The translations under genes were made by a program, and so were the position numbers. From Yarrowia lipolytica (Eukaryota > Ascomycota > Dipodascomycetes > Dipodascales), in the NCBI RefSeq assembly GCF_001761485.1, contig NC_090770.1, forward strand, positions 1,798,001-1,862,000: a DNA stretch of 64,000 nt. The letters run 5' to 3'. The notes under the pieces are model-generated. The model was not told the DNA's origin, made no database searches, and saw only the letters and a list, made by a program, of their open reading frames with translations. Shown one piece after another: positions 33,000 through 41,108 of the stretch (position 1 is the first letter of the stretch; each line of letters opens with the position of its first letter).

Positions 33000-33548
33000 C
33001 TAACACCCTTCCCTAACCAACTTTCTCAACAGATTCACCTCCAACTCAATCTCTCTTCTAATCTCCGCATTCTCCACCTGCATGGCATCCACCTGCTGAT
33101 TCCTCTCGAAATATCCTGGTTGCAAATCTCGATGCAAATTGATATTTCGAACCGTCTTTTCCCATGCCAGTTGCCGCACCACATCCAGACAAGATCCCAG
33201 GCCTTTTCTGTACTCCGACACAAGCTGTAATGTCTCTGAGTTGGTTTTTGTCTGCTGAGCCACCTGGGTCCTCAAAAACGCGTTTTTCGACAGCTGTGAG
33301 TCGAGCAAGGCGTCCGAGTCGCCGGTCGACGGCAAATACTCGTCGCTGTCGCTGTCATTGGTCGCTTCAACCTCCTCCATGACATCTGAAAGCGTGTACT
33401 TGTCGGCCTGTCGAATCAACTTCTCCACCACCTCTTCGTTGTCCTTGAGCGCAATCTGAAGCTGACTAAGCATGGTGTGCAGCTGCATCAGGTCCTCAGT
33501 TTGCGGCAGGTAAAGCTGCGTCATTTGTTGTTCTTGTATGCCGTTCAT
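33000..33548 (-). CDS. Small coiled-coil protein of unknown function
   Basis: I do not recognise this 182-residue protein. The ATG at 33548 is clear and the frame ends at 33000. Helical segments with heptads cover about residues 15-55 (LMQLHTMLSQLQIALKDNEE) and 85-182 (LSKNAFLRTQVAQQTKTNSE, with NAEIRREIELEVNLLRKLVR near the end). They are separated by an acidic Ser-Asp segment (EATNDSDSDEYLPSTGDSD) that looks like a casein kinase 2 substrate. The all-helical layout resembles small kinetochore or adaptor subunits, but I see no diagnostic motif and do not assign one. Confidence 0.75.
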   Translation of the reverse strand: MNGIQEQQMTQLYLPQTEDLMQLHTMLSQLQIALKDNEEVVEKLIRQADKYTLSDVMEEVEATNDSDSDEYLPSTGDSDALLDSQLSKNAFLRTQVAQQTKTNSETLQLVSEYRKGLGSCLDVVRQLAWEKTVRNINLHRDLQPGYFERNQQVDAMQVENAEIRREIELEVNLLRKLVREGC

Positions 33549-33918
33549 GTTTGTTGTGTGTGAATGTGTGGAGGTGACAGAAGTGGCATGTTGGAGATGC
33601 GACTGGTGAAGGTAATTTTGAGTTACTATTGTATTAGTGAGCTGAATTTAATGGGTTCGTAGAAACTGCTGTAGGGGTGATAAAACGATCAAAACTGGCA
33701 ATGAATCTCCTTGTGTCGTTTTATATCCGTCTGCAACATTTGGGCTGATTCTGGGTCCAGAAACACGAATTTCTAGACACCTTTGCGCTCCTATATATAG
33801 AACATCACCTCCCGCAAATAGAGTTGGTCTCCAATATGGCTATATTGCAATGTGGATTGCACGAAAGTATTGTACAGCATCTCACCGGTTCCGTACTCGG
33901 TTTGTTGCAGCAGGACTC

Positions 33919-33985
33919 AGTTAGGCCAGTTAGGCCAGTTGGAGCCCAGTTGGAGCCCAGTTGGAGCCCAGTTGGAGCCCAGTTG
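33919..33985. repeat. (CAGTTGGAGCC)n minisatellite
   Basis: Two copies of CAGTTAGGC are followed by four copies of CAGTTGGAGCC. Confidence 0.95.
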
Positions 33986-34305
33986 AATTCCAGCTACAAG
34001 TACTACAACTGCGCAATGACACAACTCACAATCACTGCACCAATGTTACTGGAACAGTCACAGACGGGCACAGAGAGACACAGCCAGACACAGACACAGA
34101 CGCCGCAGTCAACACTCCTACTCTAGTCTCGCAATCCTACTCCTGCGACCTCAATACGGTCACCAGAGAAAGCTATACGCTCACCAGGACCAGCTCTGAC
34201 TTGAGAGATGGACTCGAATGTGGTATGGAGGGTTGGGGATTTGAAGGTGCTCTTTATGACAAGTTGAAGTACTTCTGGCTCTGGTACCACAAGTTCTTAA
34301 CAGTA

Positions 34306-34356
34306 GCACCACAGATAACACCACAGACAACACCACAGACAACACCACAGACAACA
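34306..34356. repeat. (ACACCACAGACA)n tandem repeat
   Basis: Four near-perfect copies of ACCACAGACAAC-type units. Confidence 0.9.
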
Positions 34357-34895
34357 TTGACAAGTGCAATTGGCTGTCAATGGTGATGATATCTTACTTG
34401 GTAGCCTTTTGCTCTCCACAGTATGTACCCCGTCACTCAAGTTGTATGTTCATCCGTCTTCACTAGAACTACCGGTAATGAATCCTGCTTCATTCCGGTA
34501 CCCCTCTTCATCCGGAAATCCCTCTTCATCCAGAACTGCTGGCCCTACTCCAATGTAGTCTGAAGTCTTATCCGGCGACAGATTACGAGCACTGCCAATT
34601 TCCGAGATGCGGCCGGATCTTGGCGCTCTTTGTGCGGCAACTGCTGCTGCTGTCACTGCTGCTGCTGCTGCACAACATCTGGGACTGCAGATGATCCTGT
34701 TGGGTGCCTGCGTGCGAGCAGTGGCATGTACAGTATGTACTGTACCCCTGGTTTGAAAATCCGTCTCGCAGCGTGGGGACTTGTTGATTAGAAGTCTTCA
34801 CCAGTGTGGTTGTAAGGATGTTTGTCGCCATTTCACGATACGGACCATCCCCTCGCCCCATCATTAATATTAATACATTACCAAACCTATATACC

Positions 34896-36419
34896 CTACT
34901 CCCTCTTCTTAAACTGCAACAGACAATCGTCATCGGGGAAGATTGTGGCAAACACACGCACCTTTTCACTGAGAGGCGTCACCTTGTGTGTAAAGTCGAG
35001 GTTCATGCAGGCCTTTCCAATCATGTTGGTGAAGTTCATGAGCGCGTACTTCTGTCCCAGACAGTAGTGGGGCCCGGTGCCGAACACGAGCCAGTTCTTT
35101 GCGTTTTTGGTGCCGTCTCCGTCAGGCAGCCATCGCTCGGGCACAAACTCGTCCGGCCGCTCGTACACCTCGGGGTCATGCAGCGAGGGGTAGACCGTGG
35201 GGATGATCATGGAGCCCTTGGGCACTGTGTAGGTGTCCGAGATGGGGAAGTCCTTCTTGGCCACGTAGGGAACCATAATGACAGGGGGTCGCAGCCGCAG
35301 ACACTCCTTGACCACCATGTTGGTGTAAGTCATTTTCTCGGTGAGCTCCAGCGACAGGGGTACGTTGGGGTCACCTCCTCGCACCGCCAGCTGCTCCTCT
35401 CGAATCTTGGCGTACACGTCTGGTCGGTCGGCAACAATCTGGAAGAGCCAGGTGGTGGCGGAAGAGGACGCGTCCTGAGAGGCAAACAGAAATGTGAAGA
35501 TGGTCTCTGAAATCTCCTTGTTGGTGAACTTTCGAATCTTCTTGTTGGGCACGGTGCCGTGGTCGCTGTCAAAGTCCCGGCCGTTCATGATGGCGATCCA
35601 GGCGTCCATAGTGCAGGTGACATCTCCTCCGGCCTTGATGTGGTCCTTGGCCATCTGGGCGCACTTTGCGAAAATGTCCATCACCTTGTCGGCGGCCTTT
35701 TTGCCGTACCAGGCCTTGGTGAAGGGCAGAATGATGGGGAAGTTGACGAGCTCGAGGGCGGCAGTCACCAGGTAGTAGTCGTGGGCAATTTCCTTGATCT
35801 GCTCCTCGGTGATGTAGTTGCCGCAGAAGGTTCGCAGAGAGAGCGCGCAGTTGATTTCTCGGAAAATGGGCATGTAGGGCACGTGGCCGTCCTTGCTCAT
35901 TTCAACAAACTTGTCAAAGTAGGTGTCGTAGATGCCCTCCTGGATGGGCAGGTACATGCTGAGGGCTCTGTTGGTGAAGAGGCCGTTGAGACCTCGTCGG
36001 TAGTCGACATGGGCCTTACCGTCCAGAAAGACCCAGTTGGTGGGCCGCAGGATTTTAATGGCCACGTCCACCACACAGGGCTTGACGTATGCGCTGGAGT
36101 TGAAGATCTTACGGGTCAGGTCCCGATCAGATGCGAGCACCACAAACTTGTGGAACACAGACACGCAGCTGAGCGCCCCCGACGCCCACTGGGCCTTGTA
36201 TTTCTCAAAGTCCGGGTTGATGGAGTCCAGAAATGGGCCGATGATGGGCCACATTTTCAGAGGCGGGCCGGCAATGGACCCCTTGGACTTGACGTAGGAA
36301 AACTGGTCGTAAAGTAGAGCGATTAACAGCACCGTTGCGGCCAGTGTGCCGAACCCAATCGTGTCCTGGGTCCACGTCAGCCATTGCACAATGTGCGACT
36401 CCGGTTGGGTAGCGTTCAT
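34896..36419 (-). CDS. ERG5: Sterol C-22 desaturase, cytochrome P450 CYP61
   Basis: This enzyme introduces the C22-C23 double bond late in ergosterol synthesis, at the ER membrane, with NADPH-P450 reductase as partner. The product has 507 residues and an N-terminal membrane anchor (GFGTLAATVLLIALLYDQ). The helix-I region reads FLFASQDASSSATTW, the ExxR motif lies in KECLRLRPP, and the haem loop FGTGPHYCLG places the thiolate ligand at Cys453. The GPPLKMWPIIGPFLDSINPD start and the RPTNWVFLDGKAHVDYRRGL segment are typical of CYP61 rather than CYP51. Upstream, CGTCACGTGACG at 36621-36632 is a perfect palindrome. No sterol-regulatory site was identified with confidence. Confidence 0.96.
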   Translation of the reverse strand: MNATQPESHIVQWLTWTQDTIGFGTLAATVLLIALLYDQFSYVKSKGSIAGPPLKMWPIIGPFLDSINPDFEKYKAQWASGALSCVSVFHKFVVLASDRDLTRKIFNSSAYVKPCVVDVAIKILRPTNWVFLDGKAHVDYRRGLNGLFTNRALSMYLPIQEGIYDTYFDKFVEMSKDGHVPYMPIFREINCALSLRTFCGNYITEEQIKEIAHDYYLVTAALELVNFPIILPFTKAWYGKKAADKVMDIFAKCAQMAKDHIKAGGDVTCTMDAWIAIMNGRDFDSDHGTVPNKKIRKFTNKEISETIFTFLFASQDASSSATTWLFQIVADRPDVYAKIREEQLAVRGGDPNVPLSLELTEKMTYTNMVVKECLRLRPPVIMVPYVAKKDFPISDTYTVPKGSMIIPTVYPSLHDPEVYERPDEFVPERWLPDGDGTKNAKNWLVFGTGPHYCLGQKYALMNFTNMIGKACMNLDFTHKVTPLSEKVRVFATIFPDDDCLLQFKKRE

Positions 36420-39320
36420 GGTGGGCGGAGTTGTGTTGTGGTGGTGGTGTGAGAGAGAGAAGTTGTGTTTATGGTGAGATTTTAGAATGGGCTGGAGATG
36501 GTATATCTTTTTTACAGAGGTGCGTTTTAGGTTCCCGCCTAAAATTGAGGGGGGTCGGATGGGGCCGTATTTTGCCGGATCTAGGCCGGGGATTGGGACT
36601 CAAAGGGATACCATTTTGTTCGTCACGTGACGAAGAATCCAGCGGTGGTGTCCCGGTCTCCGTAGCTCGTCTCCATCACGAGATATAGTCTCCCCCTCGT
36701 CCATATCCCTTGAACCCAATACGGAAACGACGTAAACGACACAAGAGAAATAACCTTTTTTCCGTCACAGAGGCATGTACACACAAAACTCTACAGGGAC
36801 GGGAATCTAAAAGCGGTTATAAATTAATCACTTCAATCTCCGAGAAGATCTGGTGGTGGCAATATGGGTTGTATGAGCACGAGAGCAAGTTGAAGGTGTT
36901 CGGAACAGTGTCCGGAGTAGTTTGCATTTTTCGGATTTCCAATATCTTCATTTTCGGCCTCCGAGTATGAGAGCAATTTCTACTGGGGCACCATTGGACC
37001 ACATTTGGTCTGTGGATGGTGTGGTGGTTATATCACGAAAATGGTTGTACCATTGGCTTCGTCTCGTGCGTGCGGTTGTAATGGTGTGTTTCTTTTTGCA
37101 ATCTACTCGCTATTTGCTCCTCTGGCCCATCATGTGATTACTTTTAGACGGTTCAGCCACGCGTCTTGGGTTTTCCTATTTCGTTTTTCGTTTTTCGTTC
37201 TAGCGAATATATTTTTCGTTTTTGCTGCCAACTACAATAAACACAATAACCCAGCAATTTATAGGTGAATAGGTGAATCGGCGGCTGGTGAATCGGCGGC
37301 TTGCGGCGGTTTTGGAGTTTGGCGGTTTGGTGATTTGGCGACTTGGAGCGAGCGGCTTGCGGCGGCTCAAGATGGATTCGAGAGTCAAACAGACAGAGAT
37401 GTATTGGATAGCCGACCATGGGGTGGATAGTAGGGGTCACGTGACAGCCTTGGTCCCCCCCCCTCTCCCTTGCTCACGTGACTCGTCCACTGATAACGTC
37501 ACGCGATTTCTTGGCTCATGGTATCCGACTACCTGTACTAACTTCTCGTGCTTCTCACTGGTGCTGGATTATCACCATACAATGTGGGACCAAACGGGAG
37601 CATGAATGGGAAATGAATGAGGGGTAAAACGGTGTACGAGGCGTGTGCCTGAGTCGGTCAATGGGGTTTTTGCGACTTGTGATGGGGTTTGGGCTACTCT
37701 CCGCCGTTTCCAGTGCAATCTATATACCCTTACCCCCGTCTATCCCCGACACAATCATACCATGTTATACAATACCGGCATGTTTTTGGTGATTACTTTT
37801 TTTTCAAACTGTCAGCGTAATGAAGTATTATTATCCCCATGACAAATAGTGTTTGGAAAGTTGCCTGAAGGATGAACCAAACGTCGGCTTTTGTGGGGGT
37901 TTGGAGGAGGTTTGTGGGAAGGTTTTTGGTACTATTTTGATCGTGTGAGTCAGAGGAACTCGAATATATTGTTATTATCGCCCCATCTCTTCTATATGTC
38001 CGCGTCAAGACACCCTGTTGTGCTCGTCTCTCGTCGTTCCGGTCGTAAAGCCTTGGGCCATTAGACTCACACTAGAAATCTCATGCAGCCTAATCTGGCG
38101 TGACGCCAAAGTCAAATATATTTCTTGTCCGAGAAATGAGCTGACAAATGCAGTAGGACGAGCAGACACAACGCCGTGTCCCGTTGGTGTTTGGGCGTGA
38201 CGTGTGGTGGGGGGAGGGGGTGGGGCGTGTCACGTGACCACGATGGCCGCGGGGGCGGGGCGGGGCGTTGCCTGGCGTCTCCGGTGTGCATCTCACGTGA
38301 CCGCGTGACCGTCCTGTGCTGTGGTTGGAAACTTGTGATTATCTCCTCCTCATCGGCGTTAAGGGTTAGGTTCCGGACCGGAATTTGTGCCGGTTGGAAA
38401 TCGCAAAATGCAGCCAACGGCGAAAACCAAGACAAAACAAAAACTAGACAAAAAACACCACCCAAAAAAAAAAAAAACACCACCCAAAAAAAACACCCAA
38501 AAAAAAAAACATGCTGGAAAAACGCACGCTGAAAAATTCCATGCGGTGAAAAAAAATCCGTGCGGTTATCACGTTGCAGCCGAGGTAGAAATACGACGCA
38601 GTTGAGAGCACACTACGACATGAGTTGCAATAAATCTACTTGTCGTGCAAATACTGTATATGCTGAAAATAGCGTACTGTATTACGACGTACTCCCCTCC
38701 CCTACCCTACCACACCACCCACACAGCTTAGTCGCAGATTGGCAAGGGTTATGGTGAGACAGGAAAAAAAACCACAAGCCGGTCTCCTCTCAAAGTGTCT
38801 TTCCGCCCTATTTCGCACCCAAATATTCCTGATAGCGTCATCAGAGTTCGTTTAGTGGGCGCCAATATCGGTTTAGTTGAGTGTCCGATGCATGCTTAAT
38901 TAATTGACGCGCTGCATGTTCTACCAGGGTGCAATATAGTTAGTTGGTTGGTGATTGGAGGAGGTTGGAGGATGTTGGTCACGAGGAAAGTAGGGGCACG
39001 TGACCAGTATATTACTCGGGCACGTGATCTCCCCCTGGTTGTTGCTCCCAAACGCTGCGGTCGTACACTTTCGGGGTCTCCAAAGTTGGAGGTCTATTTA
39101 GCGAGCCAAGCGAGGGTTGGGAGTGTATTATTGAGAGGAATAAGTCCAAGTACTTAGACATCCTGGTTGGGACGTGTATATGGTGAGAGGTTATGAGCGA
39201 GAATTAGTGGGCGAGGGCGAGAAGTGGTGAGCAATATATGTCACGTGCTAGAGTGGTTGTTCAAAAAAAAAAAAAACAAACCGACACACTAACCCCATTA
39301 AATTCCATCGGTTTTCAAAA
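36420..39320. other. Gene desert with seven CACGTG sites
   Basis: No convincing gene is present. CACGTG occurs at 36624 (ERG5 promoter palindrome), then at 37438, 37475, 38231, 38294, 38997, 39021 and 39242. GGCGGC/GGCGGT-rich repeats occur at 37270-37370, A-rich runs at 38463-38515, and GCGTTAAGGGTTAGG at 38356-38370. Confidence 0.6.
36621..36632. promoter_or_regulatory. Palindromic E-box upstream of ERG5
   Basis: CGTCACGTGACG is a perfect 12-base palindrome about 200 bases upstream of the ERG5 start codon. Confidence 0.5.
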
Positions 39321-39447
39321 AGATTACAGCACCCCAGGATTTCCGTATGGTGTCTCCCACTACAAATACTAAACTAGGCTCTCTGGGCGTTGACTATGGT
39401 GATCGCGACGGGAAGCCGTATTTTCACCCAGGATATGGCCCGTAACC
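39321..39447 (-). rRNA. 5S rRNA-like part of tRNA-5S unit A
   Basis: On the minus strand this runs from GGTTACGGGCCATATCCTGG to GGGGTGCTGTAATCT and is followed by TTTTT. It shares CGGCTTCCCGTC, GAGCCTAGTTTAGTA and GTGGGAGACACCATACG with the 5S copies at 24537 and 39636. At 127 bases it is longer than the 119 of the plus-strand copy because of scattered single-base insertions, so it is either decayed or imprecisely sequenced. Four bases separate it from the tRNA part. Confidence 0.75.
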
Positions 39448-39451
39448 AAAC

Positions 39452-39527
39452 CTCCGATACGGGGAATCGAACCCCCGGTCTCCACGGTTCTCAACATGGG
39501 GATGTATAGGCCCTACACTATATCGGA
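39452..39527 (-). tRNA. tRNA-Glu-like, unit A (degenerate)
   Basis: The minus strand reads TCCGATATAGTGTAGGGC at the 5' end and GGAGACCGGGGGTTCGATTC then CCCGTATCGG at the 3' end. This is the tRNA-Glu of unit B, but the D-arm and anticodon-stem region is shortened (TATACATCCCCATGTTGAG instead of TATCACATCACGCTCTCATG). The anticodon loop is therefore lost and this copy is probably non-functional, or badly sequenced. Confidence 0.6.
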
Positions 39528-39635
39528 TTTTTGAAGTGAGAAATTATATGTCAACGTGACTGGTGTGTTCCAAAAAAAAAACAACAAAGATCTTCGACAC
39601 ACATCAAACCCCATTAAATTCCATCGGTTCCAAAA

Positions 39636-39761
39636 AGATTACAGCCCCCAGGATTTTCTCGTATGGTTCTCCCCTTACACAAACTAACTAGGCTCTCTGG
39701 GTTGCTTGACTTATGGCTGATCGGACGGGAAGCCGATTTTTACCAGGATATGGCCGTAACC
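39636..39761 (-). rRNA. 5S rRNA-like part of tRNA-5S unit B
   Basis: The minus strand runs from GGTTACGGCCATATCCTGGT to GGGGGCTGTAATCT with a T5 terminator directly after it (39631-39635 region). It contains CGGCTTCCCGTCCGATCAGC and GAGAGCCTAGTTAGT, as expected for this species. At 126 bases it has a few extra bases relative to the copy at 24537. Confidence 0.78.
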
Positions 39762-39765
39762 AAAC

Positions 39766-39847
39766 CTCCGATACGGGGAATCGAACCCCGGTCTCCACGG
39801 TTCTCAACATGAGAGCGTGATGTGATAGCCCCCTACACTATATCGGA
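39766..39847 (-). tRNA. tRNA-Glu (anticodon CTC) with a 9-base intron, unit B
   Basis: The minus strand has the acceptor pair TCCGATA/TATCGGA, the T-arm CCGGGGTTCGATTCCCCG and the anticodon arm TCACG-CTCTCAC-CGTGG, interrupted after the base 3' of the anticodon. The inserted TGTTGAGAA contains GAG, able to pair with anticodon CTC as is usual in pre-tRNA introns. The D-arm reads TAGGGGGC and seems to carry one extra G. The 3' end abuts a 5S gene with a four-base spacer, which is the dicistronic tRNA-5S arrangement known in Y. lipolytica, where the internal tRNA promoter drives both RNAs. Confidence 0.85.
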
Positions 39848-39954
39848 TTTTTGAATTTTTGGGGACAATGTACTTTAATTATGCGACGTTTTGATTTTTT
39901 CGAAAAAAAGCTGTAATGAGAATCATTAGAATAAAAAAAAAAAAAAATCAACTA

Positions 39955-40090
39955 GACGAAGGCGTCGACAAACCCAACCGACAGCGCCCTCGCAGCCGCA
40001 CATCGCAAAAAATTCAGAAGTGTATTGATTTATTCGAACGCCAATAACCCGGCTTTACTACAAGTAGTATATACGTAATGAATCATTAGA
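39955..40090 (-). repeat. Dispersed repeat upstream of the tRNA-5S units, copy 2
   Basis: The minus strand matches 24345-24485 over about 130 bases, with shared blocks CGGGTTATTGGCGT, TACACTTCTGAAT, TGCGATGTGCG, GGGCGCTGTCGGTTGG and TTTGTCGACGC. It is bracketed by nearly identical words, GTAATGAGAATCATTAGAAT (from 39912) and GTAATGAATCATTAGAATAA (from 40074). Confidence 0.85.
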
Positions 40091-41108
40091 ATAAAAAAAA
40101 ATGAAAAAATGAAAAAACCTCGTAATGCAGGCAATATTACCGAGGTTATGGGTACGAGAAGATTGGCCTTGTCATGGAGAGTCCATTAATGCTGTTCATG
40201 AACAGTAGGTTTCATATTGGTGGAAATATAAGCGCTTGAAATCATGACAAATTTGGCTTGATTCTGTGATGATCAGGAAATGGTCAGAAGGAGTATGGAC
40301 TCAGGTAAAGACGTTTAATGTGTGTTAGAAGGTGTAGAGAACTATTCGGAAGAGTAGTAACTGTTGATTCAAAAGTCCCCTGACGACATGGACAAATGGA
40401 CCCTCCAGACAGCTGGCATTGAGACGACTCACTGTTAGAGAAGCAAAAAGTCTGTCATTTAGTTAGTGGAGTCCCATGATTTGTCCTTCTAGCTGCCAGT
40501 GTCAGAGACCGTACTCAGGGCCCTCTCCCTTCATAGTAATATACCTCACCGGACCAAAACAGAAGCAATAACATGTTACCAATGTTTTCCACTGTTTTAT
40601 GAACCATATTCACAAGTCGCCATCATCATTTGACCCTTTTTCTCATGTCATAACAGATACCAAATTAGACAGTTTCTTCAGAGACATTCATCAAGTCTTA
40701 AACATGTACTATTACAAGTAAAAATGCTCTATAGTCTCCTGATATTCATATTGACATACTCTCTCGTGTGTACAGTGTACACATAGTCAGAGTATGTCGA
40801 AACTACCAAAGCCCATAGAACTCGATAGAGAAAAACAGGCGAAACGGGGACTTGAAATCCAGATAGAGGTGCCCCGAATCTATCTATTTTTCAATTCCTT
40901 TCTCCACCATTCTTGATGTTTAGTCAGTCAGCAACAAGTAGATGGACAGCGGTTAACATAGACGATATCAGATATGTCTCTGAAAAAAAACGCGATGGCG
41001 GTAACACATCATCAAGACTACAAGTAGGCGCCCTAGTACTACTTGTAGTACAGTAAAATACAAATAATCAATTATACTGTTAAATAGTGTTCTCCTCCTG
41101 ACTTGCTC
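40091..41108. other. Intergenic
   Basis: 3' flank of the coiled-coil/RS-like gene. No gene, tRNA or transposon motif is seen. TACAAGTAGG/CTACTTGTAG words are frequent near 41020-41050. Confidence 0.6.

Larger units (their letters stand above)
33549..34895. other. Intergenic with two minisatellites
   Basis: Shared region between two minus-strand genes. It contains the CAGTTGGAGCC repeat (33919-33985) and the ACACCACAGACA repeat (34306-34356), plus a GCTGCTGCTGTCACTGCTGC tract near 34643-34672. No gene is seen. Confidence 0.6.
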
